The notes under the pieces were generated by a model. That model made no database searches. It was not told the origin of the DNA and worked only from the letters and a program-made list of their open reading frames with translations. Positions 46,237 to 55,595 of a stretch of DNA of 64,000 bases are shown piece after piece. A program made the position numbers and the translations under genes. This stretch comes from Gilliamella sp. Pas-s25. GTDB lineage: Bacteria > Pseudomonadota > Gammaproteobacteria > Enterobacterales > Orbaceae. The DNA lies in contig NZ_WTEV01000014.1 of NCBI RefSeq assembly GCF_009795885.1, forward strand, positions 1 to 64,000, given 5' to 3'. The stretch's first letter is position 1. Every line of letters begins with the position of its first letter.

Positions 46237-47145
46237 ATGTATTTTGGTATTTTGATTGCGCTAGTACCGTTGGGTTTAGGCTATTTAATTAAAATTAAAA
46301 ACAACAGCTGGATGACCAAAATTAACCAAACGTTGAGTTGGATGGTTTACCTTATTTTATTCATTATGGGCACTGAGCTTGCTCATTTAGATAATTTAAC
46401 CACTAATTTGCAAATTATTTTATATTATGCAATTGTTCTTTTTATTTGTACATTTGGTGGGAATTTTATTGTTTTAATTATTTTTGATTACATTTTCCCT
46501 CGCAAGGCAGATAAAACAGATCATACTTATGCTTCACGTTTTAAAATGATTATTGAGTCATTACGTGTCTGTATTGCATTAATTATTGGGTTTATTTGTG
46601 GATTATTGCCATTATTTATTTGGCAATATGCTGAAAATGTTACTCAAATTGTATTGGTTCTTTTATTATTCTTAATCGGAATTCAACTACGTAGTAATAA
46701 TATTTCAATAAAGCAAATTCTACTCAACAAAATAGGTATAGCGACAACACTATTGGTTGTGATAAGTGCTTTCCTTGGAGGCGTTATCGGCTCATTTATT
46801 TTAAACTTGCCTGTTCGCGTTGGTCTTGCCATGTCTTCTGGTTTTGGATGGTATTCATTATCTGGTATTTTAATGACAGAAGCCCATGGTCCAATTATTG
46901 GTAGTGCCACATTTTTAAATGATATATTACGAGAATTGTGTGCGATTATTTTAATTCCTACATTGATTAAGCGTTATCAATTAACAACATTAGGGCTATG
47001 TGGTGCAACATCAATGGACTTTACTCTACCCATGCTACAAAAAGGTGGGGGGATAGCCATTGTACCGGCAGCTATTGCTCAAGGTTTTTTATTGACACTT
47101 ATAATGCCGATATTTATCACGCTATTTAACTATGGTGGATTTTAG
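46237..47145 (+). CDS. lysO: Lysine exporter LysO
   Basis: Inner-membrane L-lysine exporter (YbjE, DUF340 family). The 302-residue protein has about eight to nine helices and family blocks LSWMVYLILFIMG, LLLFLIGIQLR, SGFGWYSLSGILMTEAHGP and LGLCGATSMDFTLPMLQK, the last of which is highly conserved. AAGGA lies before the ATG. Probably read on its own or with the DUF535 gene. Confidence 0.93.
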   Translation: MYFGILIALVPLGLGYLIKIKNNSWMTKINQTLSWMVYLILFIMGTELAHLDNLTTNLQIILYYAIVLFICTFGGNFIVLIIFDYIFPRKADKTDHTYASRFKMIIESLRVCIALIIGFICGLLPLFIWQYAENVTQIVLVLLLFLIGIQLRSNNISIKQILLNKIGIATTLLVVISAFLGGVIGSFILNLPVRVGLAMSSGFGWYSLSGILMTEAHGPIIGSATFLNDILRELCAIILIPTLIKRYQLTTLGLCGATSMDFTLPMLQKGGGIAIVPAAIAQGFLLTLIMPIFITLFNYGGF

Positions 47146-47285
47146 CTTAAAGAAAGCAAAGCTAACATAATACTGAAAGACCACATGAGGCACTAAATAA
47201 TATGACGCCCATTGAATTTAAAATATAAAAACAAGCAGCATGATTTTCTACGTCTGTTTTGTACTAACTATGGGGTATTTACATT

Positions 47286-48566
47286 TTATTTGCTAAGGTG
47301 ATCAAGTAATTCTTTTCTTTTTTTATCGGCCAAATCAAAAATTTTTTCCATTTTATGCTGAAATTCACTATCTTTATTATTGGAGTGCATCCAGCCAAGT
47401 CTTCTTTCTCTTGACTCTGGAGAAAAACAGTGATATAGCTTTGCCAGTTTTTTACTACCTATTTTTTGTTCTAACCATTGTTGAGGATCGTGTTCCATGA
47501 AAGGGATAACAAGGCTAGATTTGGTATGCAATGCAATACCTTTTAAGGATGATAGTTTGGCTATCCCCCATATATCTCTATCACAAGCGACTAAATGTGA
47601 AATATAAAAATCTGGCTTCTTAGGTCCAGTATATGCATTACTCAAATCATCCATCAATCGAAAAATAAAAAGATCCCATGCACAGTTTTGAATGAATTTA
47701 ATAGGATCTTGCTTTTGATGCAATCCATTGAGCTTTTGTGTTAATGAAGAAAAATTATCATGGAACAAAATATCTGCACAGCATGCTAGCTCTCGAATCA
47801 TGAGTATTTCCAAGTCGTTATCCATGAAGTGAAAGAGTTGTTCTAATTTATTCTCAGGTGATGTACGAGAAGATATCTCAAGAATTTTAGTCTGAGTCAA
47901 TAAAAGTTCAATTAATGCGCACTGAAAATTAATAGCCTCACTGAATCCATTTTTTAGATTATTCAGAAAACCATTGAATATTGGCTCAATCTCAAGTTCA
48001 GATTGCTCACGAAAATAGGTCTGATATATACGTGACCACTCTTCATTCAAAGGGACATTAATTTTTTTTAAAGCATTTATGGCTGCAAATGTTTTTTTAC
48101 TATATTCGATAGTTTCAGGGTTAGATTGATAATGCCGTTGTGCTTCATAAAGATAAAAATAAGGATTTACATTACTGTAATCAATCTTTAGGTCTTGAAT
48201 TTGCTTCAATCTCTTTTTTAATTGTTCTGTATGATGATTTTTATAGGCAAGAGAATAAATATAACTGGCAGTATTAGAATCGAAATAAGTACCCAAACCA
48301 CATAAATATGGGACTGTATTATTGTGACCAATCATATTAGAATCAATAATAAATAATGAGTTGCCTTTATAAATTGATTGGATACCTACTGTTTCATCAA
48401 TAATAGTATTTTTTAATTTGAATGTTCCTTGATTGTTATCAGATGCATAAATATAACGCCAATGTTTTAATATTTCGTAGTTGTCTTTATAAAATTTAAT
48501 TGCATCAATTGGTGTCGCTTGTTGAGAAAGGTTAAACAAAGCTTCTTGTGTTTTGATATCATTCAT
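47286..48566 (-). CDS. Uncharacterised cytoplasmic protein, possibly PIN-like
   Basis: A 426-residue protein with no signal or membrane segment; I do not recognise the family. It is hydrophilic and mostly alpha-helical in appearance. Two acidic hydrophobic blocks, SLFIIDSNMIG (early) and HLVACDRDIWGIAKL (late), resemble the first and last aspartate motifs of PIN-type nucleases, with YFDSNTASYI in between; this is only a suggestion. ATG 48566 is preferred over GTG 48575 because GGTG lies at ribosome-site distance. It is AT-rich and sits beside an IS3 relic and toxin/immunity remnants, so it is probably accessory. Confidence 0.65.
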   Translation of the reverse strand: MNDIKTQEALFNLSQQATPIDAIKFYKDNYEILKHWRYIYASDNNQGTFKLKNTIIDETVGIQSIYKGNSLFIIDSNMIGHNNTVPYLCGLGTYFDSNTASYIYSLAYKNHHTEQLKKRLKQIQDLKIDYSNVNPYFYLYEAQRHYQSNPETIEYSKKTFAAINALKKINVPLNEEWSRIYQTYFREQSELEIEPIFNGFLNNLKNGFSEAINFQCALIELLLTQTKILEISSRTSPENKLEQLFHFMDNDLEILMIRELACCADILFHDNFSSLTQKLNGLHQKQDPIKFIQNCAWDLFIFRLMDDLSNAYTGPKKPDFYISHLVACDRDIWGIAKLSSLKGIALHTKSSLVIPFMEHDPQQWLEQKIGSKKLAKLYHCFSPESRERRLGWMHSNNKDSEFQHKMEKIFDLADKKRKELLDHLSK

Positions 48567-48647
48567 GATTTTCACCTATCTAGTATTAAATATTTTTATT
48601 AGTTACAGTTAACTAAAATAAAAAGATTAATAATCTACAGTATATAC

Positions 48648-49318
48648 TGATCCTCGCCAAAAAAGTGGACAAAAGCCACCTCTATGATATAAACAAAAAT
48701 CATAGGAGACAAATATCATGGTCAAAAAATTTAGTATCGAATTCAAACAACAATCAATGGATTATGCGTTATCTAATGCACACCTTTCTATCAGCGAACT
48801 TGCCAACCATCTAGGTGTGGGTAAATCAACCCTAGATAAATGGATTAGGCAACTTTCCCCGAATAAAACTAGCCGTCGAGAGTTAACAGCTGAGCAACAG
48901 CGGATTATGGCGTTAGAAAAAGAGATTAAAGAACTCAGTCGCTACATAGACCGTCATTTTAGTATGTAATACATTAAAGCTAGCTTTGTTTCTGCATTAG
49001 TTTTCTAAATATGTGCTCATTCACAGTGACCGAGGAAGCCAATATCGCAGTGCTGATTTCAAGCATTCATTGTTACAATATGGACTAAGGCAAAGCATGA
49101 GTCGAAGAGGGAACTGCTTTGATAATGCGGTTATTGAAAGTTTTTTCATACACTCAAAATCCATATTATTCATCACTGTTACTACAAAACGAGGAAGCTG
49201 GCTAATCAAGCACTATTTGTATATATTGAAATCTATTATAATCGTATATGCCGTCATTCAGCCAACGGCTAGGTATCGCCTGAACAACAATATTACCGAA
49301 ACGACAAACAGAAATATT
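48648..49318 (+). mobile_element. IS3-family element, broken
   Basis: The left end is present (TGATCCTCGCCAAAAAAGTGG from 48648). OrfA (48718-48969) starts normally (MVKKFSIEFKQQSMDYALS ... helix-turn-helix ... LTAEQQRIMALEKEIKEL) but is cut short after 79 codons. The DDE end of OrfB follows ([19 protein letters not shown] ... [15 protein letters not shown]), then a frameshift and the typical [15 protein letters not shown] with an internal stop. No right end is visible. Internal deletion and decay make it inactive. Confidence 0.85.
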
Positions 49319-49579
49319 TGGGAATATAGAGCAATTAAACCCTGTCCATTAAAAGATGATTTAGCTGGAACGTTTGCTGGAGGTAGATATAAAGAAATTG
49401 TATTTGAACAAAATACAGTTTTATTTCGTGCAGGAATGGTGAACGGTGGATAAGCCTTTCGGTCAATTTTTCAGTGTAGAATCTTCCCCCAAGGCATTTT
49501 ACGGGATCTAACAAAATGATCTGGAGGCGGAACACAAGCAATCGTTGTACCTAAATCATGGGTAATAAAGGGAACATAA
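49319..49579 (+). pseudogene. Broken polymorphic-toxin C-terminal domain
   Basis: Directly after the IS relic, the frame reads [39 protein letters not shown], then shifts to [14 protein letters not shown], a stop, and, in another frame, GGGTQAIVVPKSWVIKG to the stop at 49577. These pieces match, in order, a C-terminal toxin domain I recall from Rhs/hemagglutinin-type proteins (AIKPGPLPDD ... GGRY ... TVLYRAG ... GQFFS ... GG-TQ-I). The N-terminal carrier part is gone. Recognition is by motif memory only. Confidence 0.55.
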
Positions 49580-49601
49580 ATTATGAAGATAAGCCATTAA
49601 A

Positions 49602-49880
49602 ATGAATAATCATATAAAAAAAATAAAATTAATTCTTATTAAAATATCAATATTATTGAAAGAAGGGAATTATCCTGACTGGGGAAATAGTTTTATGAAA
49701 TTTAGTGAAGACATAGAAATTAATTTTGAAGCTGTAAAAAATCAAATATTAATACTATATGGGGGTATGGGCTCTTTTAATGATATAGTGTTGCATAGAA
49801 ATAAAAAACCATTAATTAATGAAAATAACAGATTGGATGATTTAAGAACTCAACTGTATAAATTACTTACAAATAATTAG
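49602..49880 (+). CDS. Putative immunity protein (DUF6966-like)
   Basis: A 92-residue cytoplasmic protein with the pattern ILIKISILLKEGNYPDWGNSF ... ILILYGGMGSFNDIVLHRNKKPLINENNRLDDLRTQLYKL. The GGMGSFNDIVL core and the LDDLR-LY end fit a family of small immunity-like proteins found behind polymorphic-toxin genes. It lies 22 bases after the broken toxin domain and has its own terminator. The frame is intact while the toxin is not, so it is an orphan immunity gene that may still protect against kin strains. Ribosome site weak. Confidence 0.6.
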   Translation: MNNHIKKIKLILIKISILLKEGNYPDWGNSFMKFSEDIEINFEAVKNQILILYGGMGSFNDIVLHRNKKPLINENNRLDDLRTQLYKLLTNN

Positions 49881-49896
49881 TTTATCAGATAAAATT

Positions 49897-49925
49897 CCCT
49901 CTAAGTCAGAGGAGGGTTTTATTTT
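49897..49925 (+). terminator. Terminator after the immunity gene
   Basis: CCTCT-AAGTC-AGAGG hairpin followed by AGGGTTTTATTTT. Confidence 0.65.
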
Positions 49926-50375
49926 ACTTTTTGTGGTTGCTTGGGTTTAATTTAACTGGCAAGACAGGTTGAAGGAAATATCACGTTTTCCTATCAGCTG
50001 ATCACTAATTGGATAGCGATATAAAAACCTCCTATTTATTACTCGGTTTGTTAATTTTGGCTTGAATTAATGCCATATAATCACCTTGATTTATTAAATA
50101 ATAGTTGTTATATTGAAAAGCATTGATAGGGCGTCACTGTCAAATTTGAACTACTTTAGAATGCTGGTGAGCTAATCAAAAGTAGCAGAATTAAAATGAA
50201 TATTTTGAACTTCATGCTAATTCTTCTTAAACCCTTGTTTTAGTTTTGGTGATTACTTTATCGATTCCCTCATTTAATAGCTGACGTTGTAAGTTATCTT
50301 ATATTAAAGGTCAATGTTTTTTATATAAAAATATTAATATTTTTATATGTTTTGGAGTTGTTTTTAAAAGGATTT
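49926..50375. other. Gap between the toxin remnant and endA
   Basis: About 450 AT-rich bases. Only very short minus-strand frames (for example MALIQAKINKPSNK near 50030-50075) are seen, with no family match. No supported gene. Confidence 0.5.
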
Positions 50376-51143
50376 ATGAAAAAGCTATTCATCGCATTAT
50401 TTATCTTCTCGTGCTTTAATCTTAGTTATGCTGATACCATGGGTGTTTATGTTGTAAATTCACGTGATGGTTCAATTTCATTGGTACAAGTTGAGCAACC
50501 AGCCGTTAACAGCAAGCAAAATTTTAATTGGGCAAAAAACCAGTTAGTTAAAATCTATAACGAAAACCCTGAACAAACAGAATTTTATTGCGGATGTGAA
50601 TTCAGTTTTAACAATAAAAAAGGGACTGTTGACTTCACAAAATGCGGTTACATGCCAAGAAAAAATCCAACAAGAGCAGAACGCATTGAGTGGGAACATG
50701 TTATGCCAGCCGAAAATTTTGGACGTCACTTGCAGTGCTGGCGTGATGGTGGACGTAAAGCGTGTAAAAAAGATGTTACGTTCAACTTCATGGAGGGGGA
50801 TATGCACAATCTACAGCCCGCTATCGGTGAAGTAAACGGTGACAGGTCAAATTATCGCTATTCGCAATTCACAAAAGAATTTAATCAATATGGGCAATGC
50901 CAATCAGCTGTTGATTTTAAAGGAAGAAAGTTTCAACCGCGCGATGAGATTCGAGGAACGATAGCACGAACCTATTTTTATATGTCGAATAAATACAATA
51001 TCAACCTGTCGGATTCTGAACATAAGTTAATGACCGAGTGGAACAAAATGTATCCGCCTGAACAATGGGAATGCAAGCGCAATCAACGAATTAAACAAAT
51101 TCAGGGTAACGATAATAAACTTATTACTGCACAATGTAACTAA
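50376..51143 (+). CDS. endA: Periplasmic endonuclease I
   Basis: EndA is a periplasmic nuclease that cuts double-stranded DNA non-specifically. The 255-residue precursor has a signal peptide (KKLFIALFIFSCFNLSYA, cleavage before Asp-Thr) and the Endonuclease_1 domain with the active-site block RIEWEHVMPAENFGRHLQCW, DMHNLQPAIGEVNGDRSN and IARTYFYM, and four or more disulfide-type cysteine pairs. AAGGA precedes ATG 50376; the frame could be read from 50352, but that would spoil the signal peptide. Confidence 0.94.
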   Translation: MKKLFIALFIFSCFNLSYADTMGVYVVNSRDGSISLVQVEQPAVNSKQNFNWAKNQLVKIYNENPEQTEFYCGCEFSFNNKKGTVDFTKCGYMPRKNPTRAERIEWEHVMPAENFGRHLQCWRDGGRKACKKDVTFNFMEGDMHNLQPAIGEVNGDRSNYRYSQFTKEFNQYGQCQSAVDFKGRKFQPRDEIRGTIARTYFYMSNKYNINLSDSEHKLMTEWNKMYPPEQWECKRNQRIKQIQGNDNKLITAQCN

Positions 51144-51153
51144 CCAAATTAAG

Positions 51154-51173
51154 CCGACCAAAGTCGGTTTTTT
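51154..51173 (+). terminator. Terminator after endA
   Basis: CCGAC-CAAA-GTCGG with six T. Confidence 0.9.
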
Positions 51174-51421
51174 ATACAAACGTTTAAATACATCTCTTAA
51201 ATATTATCTCCATTTAGAGGATATTAAGCCTACCAAAGCCCTCTAGTCCTCAAACGAAAAAGATTGGTGTACGATCCAATAAAATGATGAAAACCGAATG
51301 TTATGACATAAAGTGCTAGTTAAGCAAAGCAACTAGAGAATTTTTTCACTTTATTGGTTTATCATTATGCTAACATGAATTCCGCTGAATAATTAGCAAG
51401 TGTCAGATTAAATATAATCTA

Positions 51422-51686
51422 CCTCACCAACAACAGACCTTAAGATTATTAAAACAACTTGCTCATAAGCAGAAATTGGCGGTATGTTGTGTCTTGCATG
51501 ATCCCAATTTAGCGGCATTATATACTGATAAAATCTTATTAATTAATCAGGGTTAAATTGTTGAACAAGGGGCACCGAAAGACATTTTAACTGTAAGACA
51601 ATATTAATCGCTGGTATGGAGTAGAATTAGGCGTTTATTATCATCCAAATAATTGTTGTGTACCACAAATCTATCTAATGCTTTAA
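51422..51686 (+). pseudogene. Remnant of an iron/heme ABC transporter ATPase (FecE/HmuV type)
   Basis: The frame reads [44 protein letters not shown], a stop where Lys or Glu is expected, then IVEQGAPKDILT, and in a shifted frame NRWYGVELGVYYHP to a stop at 51684. This is the last third of a siderophore/heme-uptake ATPase, with the switch histidine region CVLHDPNLA. The Walker A and signature parts are missing. No partner permease is left nearby. Confidence 0.8.
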
Positions 51687-51773
51687 GCAAAATAAATAAA
51701 CGTTAATAGATAACTCCATTTTAATCTAAATTCAGTATATAATTTGAAAAAACAATAATAAATGGGGCTAGTA

Positions 51774-52775
51774 ATGACGAACCAAGATAGTGAAAGTGTG
51801 ATTTTTGTTTCTCATCTTTTAGATGCTCAACCTGCTTTTGTCTGTCAATTAGACGGTAAAGGCAAAGCAATGCCACTCAATGAACAGAGTAAGCCTTCCG
51901 TTTCGCAGCCATTTTGGATCCATCTAGATTTTGCTAAGCAAGAAACTATCGATTGGATAAATGCCACAAATCTTGTGCCTGATTTGATCAAAAACGAATT
52001 GGTAAAACCAAACCAAATACCTAAAGAAATCCGTTTCGAATCGGGGGTTTTAGTCGTGTTAAAAGGCGTTAACTTTATTCCTAATGAACTGCCTGATCCT
52101 ATTGTTACTTTTCGTTTTTTTATTACCGATAACATGATCATTTCAACTCGGCATCAAGAAATTGCAGCTATTGCTGAATTAAAAGATCGTTTAGAAAAAG
52201 GTATTGGACCGGTTGATGTGGCAGATTGGTTGATTCAAATGTCAGATTTAATTAGTGATCAAGTTAATTTATCTTTTGATAGTGTTCACAATAAAATCAT
52301 TAAGTTAGAAGAATCTGTATTAAATCAACGTATTTTTTCTTATAAAGAAATAGGTCGAGTCCGTAAACAATTGATCGTCTTACGTCGATTATTATCGCCA
52401 CAACGTGATATTTTTGTGAAGATTTCAACAGAACGAATATCATGGATTGACGATAACGATCGTCAGCGATTACACGATATTTCTTATCAACAAAACCATT
52501 ATGTGTCTGATATTGATAGCTGTTTATTACGAATAGCCTCAATCATGGAGCAGATTAATAGTTTCTTGGCTGAATCGACCAATAAACGAATTTACTTAAT
52601 GTCGCTATTTACTATTATCTTTACGCCGATTACTTTTTTAACCAGTTTGCTGGGGGTCAATTTAGCCGGTATTCCCTTTAGTCAACAAGAATGGTCTTTT
52701 ACTGGGTTAATATTATTGCTTGTTGTCATTTGTATTGTTTCAGTCATTTGGCTTAAATATAAAAAGTGGTGGTAA
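51774..52775 (+). CDS. zntB: CorA-type zinc transporter ZntB
   Basis: Pentameric inner-membrane transporter of the CorA superfamily that moves zinc. It has 333 residues from ATG 51774 (four fewer than from ATG 51762, which lacks a ribosome site): a large N-terminal cytoplasmic domain, a long helix, and two C-terminal helices with the selectivity motif GVN in LLGVNLAGIPF. The C-terminus ends WLKYKKWW, basic as expected. Single gene. Confidence 0.9.
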   Translation: MTNQDSESVIFVSHLLDAQPAFVCQLDGKGKAMPLNEQSKPSVSQPFWIHLDFAKQETIDWINATNLVPDLIKNELVKPNQIPKEIRFESGVLVVLKGVNFIPNELPDPIVTFRFFITDNMIISTRHQEIAAIAELKDRLEKGIGPVDVADWLIQMSDLISDQVNLSFDSVHNKIIKLEESVLNQRIFSYKEIGRVRKQLIVLRRLLSPQRDIFVKISTERISWIDDNDRQRLHDISYQQNHYVSDIDSCLLRIASIMEQINSFLAESTNKRIYLMSLFTIIFTPITFLTSLLGVNLAGIPFSQQEWSFTGLILLLVVICIVSVIWLKYKKWW

Positions 52776-52846
52776 TTAGACTCATCTTTTTATAAAAATA
52801 AACAATAGCTTATACCTTTTGGAATTTTTAATGAACAATTATTGTT

Positions 52847-54739
52847 ATGCAATCTAAACACTCTTATCGTTTATTTATTGCCGAAAAACCTAGCTTAGCT
52901 CGGGCTATTGCTGATGTCTTACCTAAACCTCATCAAAAAGGCAATGGCTTTATTAAAGCAAGTAATGGCGATGTTGTGAGCTGGTGTATTGGGCATCTAT
53001 TAGAGCAAGCAACACCCGAAGTCTATGATCCTCGTTATAAAAAATGGGCGATTAACGATTTACCCATCGTGCCCCAGCAATGGATATTAATGCCAAAAGA
53101 CAATACCAAAAAGCAATTTAATATTTTAGTGGATCTGATTAAATCAGCCGATCAAATTGTGCACGCAGGTGACCCAGATAGAGAAGGGCAGTTATTGGTT
53201 GATGAAGTCTTAAATTATTGTCAATTACCACCACATAAACGCAAAGCAATACAGCGGTGTTTAATCAGTGATTTGAATGCCAGCGCTGTTGAAAAATCCT
53301 TACAACAATTACGTAGTAATCAAGATTTTATCCCTTTATCTACTTCTGCATTAGCAAGAGCTCGAGCCGATTGGCTTTATGGTATTAATATGAGCCGGCT
53401 TTGTACTATTGTTGGGCAAAAAAACGGTTATCGAGGCGTATTATCAATAGGGCGAGTGCAAACGCCTATTTTAGGATTGGTGGTTAGACGAGATTTAGAG
53501 ATAACGCAATTTGTACCTAAACCATTTTATGAAGTTTTTGCTGTGCTGCAAACCAAAGATAATGAAATATTCAAAGCGAAATGGCAACCCAGCGAAGCCT
53601 GCGCGCCTTATCAGGATGAAGAAGGGCGTGTATTAGTCAAAAAATTAGCCGAAAATGTTTGTCAACGCATTAATAATCAATCTGGAAAAATTGATAAAGT
53701 CAGTAATAAAAAGAAAGAACTAGCGCCACCCATGCCATTTAATTTATCGGCATTGCAAATTGAAATGGCCAAAAAAAATGGATTGAGCGCTCAAGATGTG
53801 CTCGACATTTGCCAATCGTTATATGAAAAACACAAATTAATCACCTATCCAAGGTCGGATTGTCGCTTTCTACCCGAAGAACATTTAAAACAAATTACAG
53901 GCATAAAGTCCGCCATTGAAAATAATTGCCCTGAACTACAAACCGCTATTAGTGATGCTAATTTTGCATTACGTTCCAAGGCTTGGAATGATAAAAAAGT
54001 TGAAGCACATCACGCTATTATTCCAACTTTGCGCAAAGCTAGAATGGAAAGCTTAACTGATAACGAAAAAGCAGTGTATCAAGTTGTGGCAACGCAATAT
54101 TTAGCTCAATTTTACCCAGCTTATAAATATGCAGAATTGCAAATTGATGTTGACATTCAAGGGGGAAAATTTATTTCTAAAGCCAACCAGATGCTTGACG
54201 AAGGTTGGAAAGTTTTATTTAGAAGTAAAAACTACCAAGCTGACACCGAGACAAATGACAATGAAAGTAATGGTTTATTAACTAAATTAGTTAAAAAGGG
54301 CGAAACTGTGCAATGTATTGATACCGAGCTGGTTAGTAAAGAAACCCAACCGCCAAGACCTTTTACTGATGCAACATTATTGTCTGCTATGACAGGAATT
54401 GCCCGATTTGTTAAAGATCCTGAAATCAAAAAAATACTGCGTGAAACCGATGGTTTAGGTACCGAAGCAACAAGGGCCGGCATTATTGAATTGTTATTTA
54501 AACGCCAATTTTTAACTCGTCAAGGTAAAGCGATTCGCTCAACTGACGTGGGTAAAAATCTGATTTTATCTCTACCCGATATCATGTCGATGCCTGACAT
54601 GACTGCACATTGGGAATTACAATTGGACGAAATTAGTAAGAAAGCCTTTACATACCAGCAGTTTATGCATCAGCTCAATACATCACTACTAGAGCTGGTT
54701 AATCAGTTAAAAAATACCAGACTCAATATTCGGGCTTGA
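52847..54739 (+). CDS. topB: DNA topoisomerase III
   Basis: Type IA topoisomerase that decatenates replicating DNA. The 630-residue protein has the TOPRIM domain (FIAEKPSLARAIADVL ... HAGDPDREGQLLVDEVL), the active-site tyrosine in LITYPRSDCRFLPE, and the remaining IA domains ending at TGLGTEATRAGIIELLFKR-type sequence. It is slightly shorter than the E. coli enzyme (653) at the C-terminus. Own promoter region of about 70 bases after zntB. Confidence 0.95.
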   Translation: MQSKHSYRLFIAEKPSLARAIADVLPKPHQKGNGFIKASNGDVVSWCIGHLLEQATPEVYDPRYKKWAINDLPIVPQQWILMPKDNTKKQFNILVDLIKSADQIVHAGDPDREGQLLVDEVLNYCQLPPHKRKAIQRCLISDLNASAVEKSLQQLRSNQDFIPLSTSALARARADWLYGINMSRLCTIVGQKNGYRGVLSIGRVQTPILGLVVRRDLEITQFVPKPFYEVFAVLQTKDNEIFKAKWQPSEACAPYQDEEGRVLVKKLAENVCQRINNQSGKIDKVSNKKKELAPPMPFNLSALQIEMAKKNGLSAQDVLDICQSLYEKHKLITYPRSDCRFLPEEHLKQITGIKSAIENNCPELQTAISDANFALRSKAWNDKKVEAHHAIIPTLRKARMESLTDNEKAVYQVVATQYLAQFYPAYKYAELQIDVDIQGGKFISKANQMLDEGWKVLFRSKNYQADTETNDNESNGLLTKLVKKGETVQCIDTELVSKETQPPRPFTDATLLSAMTGIARFVKDPEIKKILRETDGLGTEATRAGIIELLFKRQFLTRQGKAIRSTDVGKNLILSLPDIMSMPDMTAHWELQLDEISKKAFTYQQFMHQLNTSLLELVNQLKNTRLNIRA

Positions 54740-54755
54740 TTTGATATAAACGAAA

Positions 54756-54795
54756 AACAGGATAACATTTAACAAAAACGTTTCATCCTGTTTAT
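54756..54795 (+). terminator. Terminator after topB
   Basis: AACAGGAT / ATCCTGTT stem with a 21-base loop and a short T-rich tail, just past the topB stop. Confidence 0.6.
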
Positions 54796-54826
54796 TAAAA
54801 TAGTCATATTGACTGACTATTTTAAT
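54794..54826. repeat. Perfect 13-base inverted repeat
   Basis: ATTAAAATAGTCA and its complement around a 7-base loop. It directly follows the topB terminator and precedes the IS481 relic, and may be a second terminator for either strand. Confidence 0.7.
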
Positions 54827-54857
54827 CTCGTCACTGAATTTGTTATTTTTCTTATTT

Positions 54858-55245
54858 GGTCATTTCTTCTAAATTACCTGAAATCGCATTATGTGGTTTA
54901 ACCGTATTATAGCTTAACCTTTGATTTTCTTTCTTTTGAATGGCTAACTATTGTTGATCAGGTTACTGCTTGATAAATTTTCGTATCAGACTTTCGGCTT
55001 TGCTATTCGTTCGTGGGTAGGCAGGTTTAGTGAATTTTTGATTGATACAATGGTTATCACATGTTTTAACGAACAGATACTGCAAAGTCTCAATTAATCG
55101 CGAAACGGTATAGACTCCTGAATATTTTTTACAAAAATCACAGCCTAAAAAGTGAATAGTTAAATAAATACCTCATAGTGAGTACGCAATTCATGTAAAA
55201 TATTCCTGTTAATTAATTGTAAAGTGATGGCATCTTATATTAGGT
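54858..55245 (-). mobile_element. Decayed IS481-type element (copy 5)
   Basis: The minus strand shows the end of an rve-type transposase in broken frames: AINTLQYLFVKTCDNHCINQKFTKPAYPRTNSKAES, then YNTVKPHNAISGNL. The PxTPRTNGKAE-like motif and the YN-HRPH-like tail are IS481 hallmarks. Several stops interrupt it. It aligns with the relic at 26.1 kb and the fragment at 451-516. Confidence 0.7.
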
Positions 55246-55335
55246 AATTTGGGTATAAATTCGATATAAAATGAAGATAAAAACGGCGATAAATGCTGTT
55301 TTCCAACAATTATCACTCTTTTAAGGCTGTATGGG

Positions 55336-55364
55336 TTGACTTCTGTTTCGGAAAGGCGTATAAA
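55336..55364 (+). promoter_or_regulatory. Strong promoter in the gap upstream of mgtA
   Basis: TTGACT (55336-55341), exactly 17 bases, then TATAAA (55359-55364). This is one of the best sigma-70 matches in the window. The nearest full gene downstream is mgtA, 540 bases away. Confidence 0.65.
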
Positions 55365-55472
55365 ATGCCCGCCTTTAAAGCTTTTCTTCCTTTTTTAGCT
55401 ATTATGGAAGTTAAAAATGAGGGTGAAGGGAAGTTGAAATACAAAGTGAAGAGTTCAATTTACAGGAGAAAT

Positions 55473-55538
55473 ATGGACACTCAATCGGGTCACCCCAAAA
55501 TGTGGGGAGATAATTTTAAACACATCATTATCGGTTAA
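55473..55538 (+). CDS. Possible 21-residue leader peptide or truncated gene start
   Basis: ATG 55473 with AGGAG close before it, opening a 21-codon frame (MDTQSGHPKMWGDNFKHIIIG) to TAA. It lies about 105 bases below a strong promoter and contains a small CCCCA/TGGGG hairpin. The good promoter and ribosome site but short frame fit either a leader peptide or the surviving start of a deleted gene. I do not recognise the sequence. An upstream in-frame extension to 55293 overlaps the promoter and is unlikely. Confidence 0.4.
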   Translation: MDTQSGHPKMWGDNFKHIIIG

Positions 55539-55595
55539 TGAACCTGTCTAAATCACCATTTTTTCAGTTCACAAGCCGAAATTGATAAAACGGTA

